Below are positions 5,690-13,730 of a DNA stretch of 25,506 bases, one piece after another. The stretch's first letter is position 1. Each line of letters starts with the position of its first letter. Origin of the DNA: Nitrososphaerota archaeon. Lineage in GTDB: Archaea; Thermoproteota; Nitrososphaeria; Nitrososphaerales; JAHFOH01. The notes under the pieces are model-generated. The model did not search any database and had not been told where the DNA came from. It was given only the letters and a program-made list of their open reading frames with translations. The position numbers were made by a program, and so were the translations under genes. The DNA is taken from positions 1-25,506 of the forward strand of contig JAHFOH010000004.1 in assembly GCA_023266955.1 (NCBI GenBank), read 5' to 3'.

Positions 5690-7378
5690 TTAGTGACAAA
5701 CAGCTCCTAAAGAGGCAGACTTGACGAGCATCGCGTACTTAGCCAAGGCTCCACGAGTATACCTAGGCTTTGGAGGCTTCCATCTCTTCAGCCTCTTTCT
5801 AATCTCGTTCTGCGTTAGTTCTATCTCTAGTTTTCTTTTTATCGCGTCTACGAGAATTGTGTCTCCGTCTCTAACAGCAGCTATCGGCCCACCTACAACT
5901 GCTTCAGGTGCTACATGCCCAACCATCAGACCGCGCGTTGCACCAGAGAATCTTCCGTCGGTGACAAGCGCTACTTTATCGCCTAATCCCTGACCGATAA
6001 TCATAGCCGTTACAGCGAGCATCTCCCTCATTCCAGGCCCGCCCTTCGGCCCCTCATAGCGTATCACGACCACCTCACCGGCCTTGATCTCCCTCTTCTC
6101 CAAAGCTCTGAAAGTCTCTTCTTCGCTGTCGAAGACATGCGCAGGGCCCCGATGCCTGAGGTTCTCAACGCCGGAAACTTTTAGGACTGCACCTTCAGGC
6201 GCCAGATTGCCTCTCAGGATAACCAACGAACCGGTGCGATGTATCGGATTCTCTACAGTTCTCACCACATCTTGGGAGCTAGGGAAGGTCAAGTCTCTCA
6301 GGTTTTCCCTGACAGTCTTACCCGTAACAGTTAGTGCATCGCCGTTAAGCAGTCCTGCGTCCAACAACTTCTTCATTACCAGAGGTACGCCCCCAACATT
6401 GTCAAGCTCAGCCATGACATACCGGCCTCCCGGCCTCATGTCAGCTATGTGTGGTGTTCGACCGCTTACTCGGTTGAAGTCGTGAAGATCCAGTTTGACT
6501 TTGGCCTCATAAGCTATGGCGAGTAAGTGTAGAACCGCGTTAGTTGACCCACCCATCGCTACTACTACGGCCATAGCATTCTCCAAGGCTTCATATGTAA
6601 TGATGTCACTCGGTCTGATGCCATTTTCTAGCAGCGCCAAGACTGCTGCACCGCTTTTGACAGCCATCTGAAATCGTTGTTCATCAACTGCTGGCGGCGA
6701 AGCACTCCCCGGTAAAGAAATGCCCACGGCCTCAAGAGCTGAGGCCATAGTGTTGGCTGTGAATAGACCACCACATGATCCTTCACCCGGACAAGCGCTA
6801 ACTTCTAGCTCCCTTAACTGCTGAAGAGTCATGTTACCAGTGGAATAAGCTCCAACCGCCTCATACACATCTTGGATGGTTACGTTTCTTCCGTCGAATT
6901 TTCCTGGGAGTATGGTCCCGCCGTATAGGAATACCGCAGGAAGGTTGAGTCTAGCGATAGCCATAACCGAACCAGGAAGGCTTTTGTCACATCCAGCCAC
7001 TGTTACCAAACCGTCAAAACGCTCTGCGATAACCATTAGTTCTATCGAATCAGCGATGACCTCCCTGCTCACTAGAGAAGCCTTCATACCCTCGTGACCC
7101 ATGGCGATGGCATCGCTGACGGCTATCGTCCCGAACTCAAAGGGAGTCCCGCCAGCGGCTTTAACCCCCTCCTTAACTTTCTTGGCAACTCTGTCCAAAT
7201 GATAGTTACATGGGGTGACTTCATTCCACGTACTGGAAACTCCGATGAAAGGTCTCGCTAGGTCTTCATCGCTCAGACCCATGGCTCGGAGCATCGCTCT
7301 ATGCGGAGCTCTTTCAATGCCTTCAGTTACTTCCCTGCTCCGATGCTTAAATTTGCCAACATCCTCAGTGGCAGACAT
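5690..7378 (-). CDS. ilvD: Dihydroxy-acid dehydratase
   Basis: Iron-sulfur dehydratase forming 2-keto-isovalerate and 2-keto-3-methylvalerate, the step after IlvC. 562 residues, full length. Cluster cysteines are Cys57 (VTPCNYH), Cys130 (AGCDKS, followed by Lys132 of the Mg site) and Cys202 (GEGSCGG). The C-terminal half retains GPAHVFDSEEE, YEGPKGGPGMREM and TDGRFSGATRG. Start is ATG 7378 with GGAG about 12 nt upstream; TTTTAAAT lies 38 nt upstream. It is divergent from the BCAA operon and outside its leader control, so its regulation may differ. Confidence 0.96.
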   Translation of the reverse strand: MSATEDVGKFKHRSREVTEGIERAPHRAMLRAMGLSDEDLARPFIGVSSTWNEVTPCNYHLDRVAKKVKEGVKAAGGTPFEFGTIAVSDAIAMGHEGMKASLVSREVIADSIELMVIAERFDGLVTVAGCDKSLPGSVMAIARLNLPAVFLYGGTILPGKFDGRNVTIQDVYEAVGAYSTGNMTLQQLRELEVSACPGEGSCGGLFTANTMASALEAVGISLPGSASPPAVDEQRFQMAVKSGAAVLALLENGIRPSDIITYEALENAMAVVVAMGGSTNAVLHLLAIAYEAKVKLDLHDFNRVSGRTPHIADMRPGGRYVMAELDNVGGVPLVMKKLLDAGLLNGDALTVTGKTVRENLRDLTFPSSQDVVRTVENPIHRTGSLVILRGNLAPEGAVLKVSGVENLRHRGPAHVFDSEEETFRALEKREIKAGEVVVIRYEGPKGGPGMREMLAVTAMIIGQGLGDKVALVTDGRFSGATRGLMVGHVAPEAVVGGPIAAVRDGDTILVDAIKRKLEIELTQNEIRKRLKRWKPPKPRYTRGALAKYAMLVKSASLGAVCH

Positions 7379-7416
7379 GATTTTGACGATCTCCGGGGTT
7401 CAAAACATTTGATGAC

Positions 7417-7424
7417 ATTTAAAA
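7417..7424 (-). promoter_or_regulatory. Probable TATA box of ilvD
   Basis: TTTTAAAT on the minus strand, 38 nt before the ATG, giving a short 5' leader of roughly a dozen nt that would just include the GGAG. Between here and the leader promoter at 7708 I see no gene or RNA I can support. Confidence 0.4.
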
Positions 7425-7707
7425 TCCATGCGTTATAGAGGGCTGAAAGAAGGTCTAGATACCGCAGAAGAGCTGCTCGCACTGGGATACCGACTTGAAC
7501 CCTTAATGGGCCTTAGGGTCATGCTTGGGTGTCATCGCGTTGATTACCACCTTAATATGTAGCACATCTTGGGCTACACTTCTCCAGATCGCAACTCTTG
7601 ATGCTTGTAGAGCAAGATTTAGGTGAGTTGCATAGTCGGCTTCTTGTAACAAGTGAATCCTTTTGAAGGGATTATCTTAACAGCATCGCCATACTTTACC
7701 AGAAACC

Positions 7708-7715
7708 TTATTAAC
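7708..7715 (+). promoter_or_regulatory. TATA box of the BCAA operon leader
   Basis: TTATTAAC, 26 nt before ATG 7742. With the usual archaeal distance of about 25-27 nt from TATA to transcription start, RNA would begin at or within a few nt of that ATG, making the leader ORF leaderless. The same octamer and spacing occur at asd. Confidence 0.6.
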
Positions 7716-7741
7716 CAATCAGGAAATTCGCCGTCAACTAA

Positions 7742-7837
7742 ATGTCGCATAATGTCGCAGCGGTGAGTGGTGCCTTCAGGCCCTCACCTGTAGTGATTGC
7801 TGCGAGTTTGATTCTCGTTATTATTCTTCTCTTGTAA
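7742..7837 (+). CDS. Putative branched-chain leader peptide of the ilv-leu operon
   Basis: 31 codons, ATG to TAA. The first half is ordinary (MSHNVAAVSGAFR); the end is PVVIAASLILVIILLL, with 12 Val/Ile/Leu in the last 15 residues. A stop codon lies directly upstream of the ATG and a TATA box 26 nt upstream, so this is the first ORF on the ilvB transcript. A hairpin begins on the base after the TAA, and the ilvB SD follows 51 nt after the stop. The layout resembles bacterial ilvB/ilvG leader peptides, where ribosome stalling at Val/Ile/Leu codons senses charged tRNA. An alternative reading is a tiny membrane peptide, since the run is about one short membrane span. Seen: composition and placement. 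Inferred: regulatory role. Confidence 0.55.
   Translation: MSHNVAAVSGAFRPSPVVIAASLILVIILLL
7762..7788 (+). promoter_or_regulatory. Hairpin 1 inside the leader ORF
   Basis: GGTGAG (7762-7767) pairs with CTCACC (7783-7788), extended by G70-C82 and GCC/GGC around a TTCA loop, with small bulges. The 3' arm overlaps TCACCT (7784-7789), which is also complementary to the ilvB SD AGGTGA (7890-7895), so hairpin 1 and SD pairing exclude each other. Confidence 0.45.
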
Positions 7838-7874
7838 AGCCCACAAAAAGCAAGTTACCTGTTGCTTGTGGGCT
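7838..7874 (+). promoter_or_regulatory. Hairpin 2 directly after the leader stop
   Basis: AGCCCACAA (7838-7846) pairs perfectly with TTGTGGGCT (7866-7874); a further GCAA/TTGC stem lies inside after a 3-A bulge, with an 8-nt loop. It begins on the base following the leader TAA, so a ribosome ending translation would cover its 5' arm. Only GTTTCT follows, a poor T-tract, so it is not a clear intrinsic terminator. Confidence 0.6.
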
Positions 7875-7888
7875 GTTTCTCCCAGTTA

Positions 7889-7895
7889 GAGGTGA
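7889..7895 (+). promoter_or_regulatory. SD of ilvB
   Basis: GAGGTGA, 5 nt before TTG 7901. It decides the start. AGGTGA is complementary to TCACCT at codons 15-16 of the leader ORF. Confidence 0.7.
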
Positions 7896-7900
7896 CTCTT

Positions 7901-9616
7901 TTGGCCCAAATGTCCGGCGCAAAAGCCTTGATGGAAGCGCTTCGGCGCGAAGGTGTAGACGTAGTCTTCGGTATTCCTGGCGGAGCCAACCTCCCCATCT
8001 ATGATGCTCTCTATGATTCGGGGATTAGGCATATCCTAGCACGTCATGAGCAATCGGCAGCGCACATGGCGGACGGATTTGGCAGAGTTAGCGGCAGACC
8101 AGGAGTCTGCATGGCAACCTCTGGACCAGGTGCCACTAACCTAGTTACGGGTCTCGCAACTGCCTACATGGATTCTTCACCCGTCGTAGCGATAACTGGC
8201 CAAGTCCCAAGAGCGATGATAGGCAAGGATGCGTTTCAGGAGACGGACGTAATTGGGGTCGTCACTTCTATCACAAAGTACACGTTCCAACCCAAGAAAA
8301 GTAGTGAAATTCCTGAAGCCATCAAGAAGGCATTCTATATAGCTTCAACAGGTAGACCCGCTCCGGTTCTAGTTGACATTCCGAAGGACGTGCAGACGGA
8401 AGTCGAAGAGATGAACTTTCCTGACAAGGTTGAGATTCGAGGCTACAGTCCTCAAAGAACTCCTGACCCGATTCAGATCGAACGCGCTTCTGAGATACTG
8501 ATGAGAGCCGAAAGGCCAGTTCTATGGGGAGGTGGAGGCATTAGGATCTCTAACGCGTCCCAGCCGTTCCAAGCCATAGCGGAGCTACTCCTGGCTCCAG
8601 TAGTTACCTCGCTTCAAGGTAAGGGCGCATTTCCCGAGAACCATCCTTTGTCCCTAGGTCCCATGGGAATGCACGGCAGGGCAGAGTCGAATAAGCTGGT
8701 GCAAGAGTGTGACGCCCTGCTTGCAGTGGGAGTTCGCTTTTCAGATAGAACTACCGGCAAAGCGAGCGACTTCTGCCCTGGCGCTAAAATTATACATCTT
8801 GATGTAGATCCTTCTGAGATAGGGAAGAACAAGGCAGTAGAAGTATACATTGTAGGTGATGCGCAAGAAACACTAAATCAACTCTACTCTTCTCTCTCAA
8901 ATAGGATGGACAAGAGAGATGGCCCTTATCCCTGGCTCCAGAGAGTAAAGGAAGTTCGGGAAGAACTGCGTAACATCCCAGGCTACAGAGAAAACTCTGC
9001 CGACTTGTCTGGACCAAAAATTGTGAGGAAACTGAGAGAGATCCTACCTCCAGATGCCATCCTCACAACCGGAGTAGGTAGGCACCAGATGTGGGCAGAG
9101 TTGCACTACAAGGTTCTGAAGTCGAGGACTTGGATCACATCTACCGGTTTGGGGACTATGGGATTTGGCCTTCCAGCAGCAGTAGGTGCTAAAGTTGCTA
9201 GACCTGATGTACCTGTGGTGGACTTGGATGGGGATGGATCGTTCCTGATGACGGAAAACTGCCTTGCCACTTGCATAGATGAGGGCATACCGCTAACAGT
9301 CGTAATCCTCAACGATAACAGTCTCGGCATGGTTGAACAGTGGCAGCGAATCTTCTACAATAGAAGGTACATGGGAGTCAAACTAGGCAAAAGCCCCGAC
9401 ATGGTCAGGCTCGCTGAAGCATACGGGGCACAGGGCATCAGAGTTGGTTCGCTCGAAGAGTTTGAGAGATCATTGAAACAGTCCATCAACGACGACGTAG
9501 TAACTGTCATTGACGTCCCCGTTTCGCCTGAAGAGGACGTATTCCCATTCATGCCTCCCGGGAAATCTCTGAAGGATACGATTCACGGAGCACCGCAGGA
9601 GATGGCTGTCTTTTGA
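7901..9616 (+). CDS. ilvB: Acetolactate synthase, catalytic subunit
   Basis: TPP-dependent first step of Val/Leu/Ile synthesis (two pyruvates to acetolactate, or pyruvate plus 2-oxobutyrate). About 571 residues. The N-terminal pyrimidine-binding domain has the catalytic Glu in ARHEQSAAH (Glu50) and TSGPGATNLVTG; a central FAD-type domain follows; the C-terminal pyrophosphate domain has the DLDGDGSFLM...NDNSLGM motif and MVEQWQ. I chose TTG 7901 because GAGGTGA (7889-7895) lies 5 nt before it. The frame extends upstream to a TTG at 7862, but that codon lies inside hairpin 2 and has no SD. First enzyme gene of the BCAA operon, overlapping ilvN by 4 nt. Confidence 0.96.
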   Translation: MAQMSGAKALMEALRREGVDVVFGIPGGANLPIYDALYDSGIRHILARHEQSAAHMADGFGRVSGRPGVCMATSGPGATNLVTGLATAYMDSSPVVAITGQVPRAMIGKDAFQETDVIGVVTSITKYTFQPKKSSEIPEAIKKAFYIASTGRPAPVLVDIPKDVQTEVEEMNFPDKVEIRGYSPQRTPDPIQIERASEILMRAERPVLWGGGGIRISNASQPFQAIAELLLAPVVTSLQGKGAFPENHPLSLGPMGMHGRAESNKLVQECDALLAVGVRFSDRTTGKASDFCPGAKIIHLDVDPSEIGKNKAVEVYIVGDAQETLNQLYSSLSNRMDKRDGPYPWLQRVKEVREELRNIPGYRENSADLSGPKIVRKLREILPPDAILTTGVGRHQMWAELHYKVLKSRTWITSTGLGTMGFGLPAAVGAKVARPDVPVVDLDGDGSFLMTENCLATCIDEGIPLTVVILNDNSLGMVEQWQRIFYNRRYMGVKLGKSPDMVRLAEAYGAQGIRVGSLEEFERSLKQSINDDVVTVIDVPVSPEEDVFPFMPPGKSLKDTIHGAPQEMAVF

Positions 9617-10086
9617 TCCAAATCTACATCTTGTCCGCTATAGTTGAGAACAAGCCCGGAGTTTTGTTCAGAGTCTCTAGCATGATAAGACGAAGAGGCT
9701 TCAATATTGAGAGCATTACCGTAGGCGCCCTTAAGGAAAAGGATCTCTCTCGAATGACTCTAACAATAAGAGCTGACGAGACGACTGTCGAAAACGTCGT
9801 AAAACAGCTCCGCAAACTCATAGACATACTTGATGTGAGTGTTTTTGAAGCTAAAGATACAGTTGCAAGGGAACTGGCATTAGTGAAGCTTAGCGCCGAC
9901 GATGCTAAGCTCATTCTTGAGCGAACCCCTGCATCAAACTGTCGAATTATCGATTCTTCATCGGACCCAGTCGTGCTCGAGATTACTGGTACTGCAGAGG
10001 AGATCGATTCGTTCTTTGAGGCTGCAGATAGATTCAGAGCTATCGAAGTTTCTAGAACAGGAATTACAGCGTTGTCGAGGGGGTAA
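9613..10086 (+). CDS. ilvN: Acetolactate synthase, small (regulatory) subunit
   Basis: 157 residues; binds IlvB and confers feedback control by valine. N-terminal ACT domain (about residues 3-75) with the effector-site pattern ENKPGVLFRVSSMIRRRGFNIESI; the second domain (about 80-155, RELALVKLSADDAK...) is the usual IlvH C-terminal domain. Start is TTG 9613, overlapping the ilvB stop as TTGA, which suggests coupled synthesis of the two subunits. leuA follows after 2 nt. Confidence 0.95.
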   Translation: MIQIYILSAIVENKPGVLFRVSSMIRRRGFNIESITVGALKEKDLSRMTLTIRADETTVENVVKQLRKLIDILDVSVFEAKDTVARELALVKLSADDAKLILERTPASNCRIIDSSSDPVVLEITGTAEEIDSFFEAADRFRAIEVSRTGITALSRG

Positions 10087-10088
10087 AA

Positions 10089-11678
10089 GTGGCGGAAAGC
10101 GACATCCCGGACAATCAGCCTTTTGTTAGAATCTTCGACACCACACTTAGGGATGGAGAGCAGACTCCAGGCGTAGCCTTGACCCCTGAAAAGAAGCTGC
10201 AGATAGCACGTCAACTCGACCGGCTTGGGGTAGATACAATCGAAGCAGGTTTCCCAATAACTTCACAGGGAGAACGCGAAGCGATCAAGCTTATCGCTAA
10301 GGATGGTCTTCGTGCCGAAATCTGTGCGTTGTCTCGTGCAGAAAAGGAAGACATTGATGCAGCCATAGGCTGCGGCGTATCTGCAATCCACATCTTCCTC
10401 GCGGCTTCAGATCTGCACCTAAAGTATAAGCTAATGATCACTAGGGAGGAGGCTCTACGTAATGCTGTCGAGGCGATCGAGTACGCAAAGAGACATGGCG
10501 TAACAGTCGAATTCTCAGCCGAGGATGCAACTAGGGCAGATCAAGAGTTCCTAGTTCGTTTCTTCAGATCCGCTTCTGAGGCTGGGGCAGATAGGCTTGA
10601 CATACCTGATACTGTGGGCGTCATGACGCCCGAGAGAATGTCCAACCTTGTAACAAAAATCTACTCTGCATGCGCCGCTCGTATCAGCGTCCATTGCCAC
10701 GACGACTTTGGACTAGCGGTAGCAAATACCCTAGCAGGAATCAAGGCAGGTGCTAGTCAAGCTCATGTAACCATCAATGGCCTCGGTGAGAGAGCGGGCA
10801 ACGCCTCCCTAGAAGAAGTAGTGATGGCACTTCATGAGCTTAAGGGAATCAAGACAAGAGTAAACACTAGATTGCTGTATGAGACGTCTAGATTAGTGTC
10901 AAAACTTACTGGCGTGATAGTTCAACCGAACAAGGCAATCGTTGGAGAGAATGCATTTGGACATGAATCAGGTATACACACACACGGAATTCTGGCGAAT
11001 CCATTGACGTACGAACCTTTTGATCCTTCTGCCTTGGGTCGGGCTAGGTGGCTTCAGGCAGGAAAACATGCTGGCACGCATGGAATAGAGGCGCAGCTAA
11101 AGGCAATGCGCCTGTATCCTGGTAGGGAGGAATTAAAGGAGATAGTAAGCAAAGTGAAGGAGCTTGGTGATCTGGGTAAAAGGGTAACTGATTCCGACCT
11201 CTACCTAATTGCCGTGAATGTGACGAAGAGAGACCGATCTGACCGCGACCTCGTGAAACTGGTCAATCTTGAAGTCAAGACTGGCGTAGGCATTACGCCC
11301 ATAGCTCATGTTGAGCTCAGAATAGGAGAGAAGATTCATTCCAGAACGGAGGTCGGCGTAGGACCGATTGATGCTGCAATAAAGGCGATTCAAAGTATAA
11401 CGAGTGGAAGCGCAAATATTAGACTAAAGGAGTACAGACTTGACGCAATCACTGGAGGTTCGGACGCTCCGGCGGAGGCCATCATAGTGGTCGAGGATAA
11501 GGATGGGTATACGGCTTCTGCCAGGGCCATAGGCGACGATGTTGTGGTTACAAGCGTCCAAGCTATGATACAAGGAATCAACGCGATTTTACTTAAGAAC
11601 ATACCTTCAACATATGTAACCAGAGCGGAGACAAAGTCTTCTCTTATGCCCCCTGGCGAAGAAATTGACTCTAAATGA
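10089..11678 (+). CDS. leuA: 2-isopropylmalate synthase family (LeuA; citramalate synthase possible)
   Basis: Claisen-condensing TIM-barrel enzyme, acetyl-CoA plus 2-ketoisovalerate to 2-isopropylmalate, first leucine-specific step. 529 residues. Motifs: FDTTLRDGEQTPGV (16-29), metal-site HCHDDFGLA (about 204), NGLGERAGNA, and GENAFGHESGIHTHG. The C-terminal 130-150 residues form a LeuA regulatory domain (LVKLVNLEVKTGVG...) that normally binds leucine. Start GTG 10089 with GAGGGGG 5 nt upstream. The operon order leuA-leuB-ilvE-leuC-leuD supports LeuA. Citramalate synthase, which would supply isoleucine because no threonine deaminase is visible, belongs to the same family and cannot be excluded. 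Confidence 0.9.
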   Translation: MAESDIPDNQPFVRIFDTTLRDGEQTPGVALTPEKKLQIARQLDRLGVDTIEAGFPITSQGEREAIKLIAKDGLRAEICALSRAEKEDIDAAIGCGVSAIHIFLAASDLHLKYKLMITREEALRNAVEAIEYAKRHGVTVEFSAEDATRADQEFLVRFFRSASEAGADRLDIPDTVGVMTPERMSNLVTKIYSACAARISVHCHDDFGLAVANTLAGIKAGASQAHVTINGLGERAGNASLEEVVMALHELKGIKTRVNTRLLYETSRLVSKLTGVIVQPNKAIVGENAFGHESGIHTHGILANPLTYEPFDPSALGRARWLQAGKHAGTHGIEAQLKAMRLYPGREELKEIVSKVKELGDLGKRVTDSDLYLIAVNVTKRDRSDRDLVKLVNLEVKTGVGITPIAHVELRIGEKIHSRTEVGVGPIDAAIKAIQSITSGSANIRLKEYRLDAITGGSDAPAEAIIVVEDKDGYTASARAIGDDVVVTSVQAMIQGINAILLKNIPSTYVTRAETKSSLMPPGEEIDSK

Positions 11679-11712
11679 CAGTGAATTACAGTAGTATAAT
11701 CTTGAGGTTCTA

Positions 11713-12756
11713 ATGACCAAATACAGGATCTGCCTGCTCCCAGGAGATGGAGTCGGTCCCGAAGTAAGTGAGGCCACTTTGCAGGTGTTGAATGCTCTAG
11801 CCGACTACCTAGACTCAAAGCTTGACATCCGGTTTATCGAAGGAGGCGATAACTACGCTCAAAGGTATGGCCAACCTCTTCCCGAGGAGGCTATACTTGC
11901 GATCAGGGATTCCGACGCGTGTCTAAAGGGTCCTGTTGGGGCCACCGCGATGGATGTAACGGTCAGGCTGAGGCAAATGTTTGATCTCTATGCGAATGTT
12001 AGACCAATAAAATCGTACTCAAACGTTCAGAGCTTAAGTGATAACGTCGACTTCGTCATAGTCAGAGAAAACACTGAGGATCTTTACAAAGGATTTGAGT
12101 TTGAGTTGGATGATACCACCGTAGCGCTGAGGGTAATTACAAAGAAAAGCTGCCTCAGGATTGCAGAATATGCTTTCAGGCTGGCTCGTGAACGGAACAA
12201 CAAGAAAAGCGTGGTCGCCGTTCACAAGGCTAACGTCATGCGAAAGACCTGTGGCACTTTCCTTGCTGCGTGTAGGGAAGTCGCTAGGAGTCATGAAGAA
12301 ATCAACTTCTCTGATATGCTGGTCGATACAGCAGCTATGAACCTCATTCGAAGACCTGATTCCTTTGACGTTATAGTTACAACAAATGTGTTTGGAGATA
12401 TTCTGTCCGATGAAGCAGCTCAAATTGTCGGTGGGCTGGGAATGGCTCCTTCTGCGAATATTGGTGAAAATTTTGCGTTGTTTGAGCCAGTTCATGGGTC
12501 AGCCCCTGACATAGCTGGCCTTGGGGTTGCGAACCCATTATCAATGATACTTTCTGCTAAAATGATGCTCGAATGGATAGGCTCGACGCGTAATGATGAT
12601 AAATTCAGGAAGGCTGCAGCTTTCCTGCAGAGAGCGGTAGAGAGGACGCTGCTTCAGGGTGTAAAAACTCCAGACATCGGTGGCACCAGTAAGACTACAG
12701 ATGTGGCTTCGGCTGTACGTGAATCCCTTTCCTTAGGCGTTCGATCATTAGCATGA
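11713..12756 (+). CDS. leuB: 3-isopropylmalate dehydrogenase (archaeal type)
   Basis: NAD(P)-dependent oxidative decarboxylation of 3-isopropylmalate. 347 residues. Starts with LLPGDGVGPEV; substrate-binding VRLRQMFDLYANVRP; RENTEDLYKG; KANVMRKTCG; metal-binding aspartates in NVFGDILSDEAAQIVGGLGM; and the EPVHGSAPDIAG block. GAGGT lies 5 nt before ATG 11713. Homoisocitrate or isocitrate dehydrogenases are relatives; position between leuA and leuCD argues for LeuB. Overlaps ilvE by ATGA. Confidence 0.93.
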   Translation: MTKYRICLLPGDGVGPEVSEATLQVLNALADYLDSKLDIRFIEGGDNYAQRYGQPLPEEAILAIRDSDACLKGPVGATAMDVTVRLRQMFDLYANVRPIKSYSNVQSLSDNVDFVIVRENTEDLYKGFEFELDDTTVALRVITKKSCLRIAEYAFRLARERNNKKSVVAVHKANVMRKTCGTFLAACREVARSHEEINFSDMLVDTAAMNLIRRPDSFDVIVTTNVFGDILSDEAAQIVGGLGMAPSANIGENFALFEPVHGSAPDIAGLGVANPLSMILSAKMMLEWIGSTRNDDKFRKAAAFLQRAVERTLLQGVKTPDIGGTSKTTDVASAVRESLSLGVRSLA

Positions 12757-13727
12757 CTCCATTCAACTATGTCTGGATGAATGGTAACTTTGTTACTTCT
12801 AAGGACGCTACTGTCCCTATCCTTACTCATACTCTGCACTACGGAACCGGAGTTTTCGAAGGAATACGTGCCTACCCCGTCGGCAATGATTTAATCATCT
12901 TTAGACTTCAAGAGCACATGGAGAGGCTCATTCGCTCAGCAAAGATGGTCTACCTGAATCCTCGCTACACTGCTGACCAACTTTCTATTGTGACGGTGGA
13001 ATTGATGAGAAAGAATGAAGTGCGTCGCTCGGCTTACATTCGCCCTATCATTTTCACGGGCTCAGAAAGTTTAGACTTAGATCTTAGAAAGTCCTCACTT
13101 CATGCAGCGATAGCAGTGATCCCTTTCGACAAGTACTTCGAAAAGGATGGTCTCAAAGCCTGCATCTCGAATTGGAGGAAAATATCAGATTCATCTTCGC
13201 CTACGAAGGCCAAAGCCTCCGGCAATTATCTGAATTGCGTTTTGGCTAAGACGGAAGCGGGAATTAATGGTTATGACGAAGCCTTACTCCTGAGCCAAGA
13301 TGGCACTGTCTGCGAGGGCTCCGGCGAGAACATTTTCATAGTTAGAAACAGAGAGCTTTACACCCCGCCATTATCCTCGCCAATACTCGCAGGTATTACA
13401 CGAGACTCTATTATCACACTAGCTCGAGATGATGGTATGCGAGTATTCGAGAAGGAGATTACGCGAGCGGAGCTGTACTCTAGTGACGAGGTCTTTCTTA
13501 CAGGCACAGCGGCTGAGGTATCATCAGTAGTAGAGATCGACGAGAGAAAGATAGGCAATGGAAGGAAGGGACCAATAACTACTAGGATACAGGAGCTGTT
13601 TTCCCTGCTACTTGCATGCAAGCTCGATAAATACTTCGCATGGCTCACTCATGTCTACACCGAGAATCAATCCATCAAGGCCGCAATCACTAAGAATAGA
13701 CAACCCAGAATGAAACGAAGGAGTTGA
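12753..13727 (+). CDS. ilvE: Branched-chain amino acid aminotransferase (fold type IV)
   Basis: Last step for Val, Leu and Ile, transferring the amino group from glutamate. 324 residues. HTLHYGTGVFEGIRAY near the N-terminus; PLP lysine in PTKAKASGNYLNCVLAKTEA (Lys about 151-153); CEGSGENIFIV; LAGITRDSII; and FLTGTAAEV near the C-terminus, which binds the PLP phosphate. After KYFAWLTHV, where most relatives stop, there is an extra basic tail of about 24 residues (ending RMKRRS); its last codons form the SD of leuC. Start ATG 12753 overlaps leuB by 4 nt. Confidence 0.94.
   Translation: MTPFNYVWMNGNFVTSKDATVPILTHTLHYGTGVFEGIRAYPVGNDLIIFRLQEHMERLIRSAKMVYLNPRYTADQLSIVTVELMRKNEVRRSAYIRPIIFTGSESLDLDLRKSSLHAAIAVIPFDKYFEKDGLKACISNWRKISDSSSPTKAKASGNYLNCVLAKTEAGINGYDEALLLSQDGTVCEGSGENIFIVRNRELYTPPLSSPILAGITRDSIITLARDDGMRVFEKEITRAELYSSDEVFLTGTAAEVSSVVEIDERKIGNGRKGPITTRIQELFSLLLACKLDKYFAWLTHVYTENQSIKAAITKNRQPRMKRRS
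13717..13723 (+). promoter_or_regulatory. SD of leuC pointing at an ATA codon
   Basis: GAAGGAG inside the last codons of ilvE, 7 nt before ATA 13731. This spacing makes the ATA the best-placed initiation codon for leuC. Confidence 0.5.
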
Positions 13728-13730
13728 GAG

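Noticed and set aside
7440..7520. GGTTCAAGTC on the minus strand, resembling a tRNA T-loop
   Set aside because: The flanking bases do not form a T-stem and no acceptor, D or anticodon arms are found.
7428..7562. 44-codon ORF (MRYRGLKEGLDTAEELL...) between ilvD and the ilv leader
   Set aside because: No SD, no clear promoter, not recognised; kept only as a remote possibility of a gene remnant.
7742..7837. Leader ORF as a Sec61-beta/SecG protein
   Set aside because: It ends in a hydrophobic run after a Pro, like archaeal SecG, but at 31 residues it lacks the GLLRFFEE-type cytosolic segment; the position before ilvB fits a leader better.
7862..7903. TTG 7862 as the ilvB start
   Set aside because: It lies inside hairpin 2, has no SD, and adds 13 non-conserved residues. 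TTG 7901 has GAGGTGA at the right distance.
9624..10214. 196-codon minus-strand ORF opposite ilvN and the start of leuA
   Set aside because: Ser/Leu-rich antisense shadow of two clear genes.
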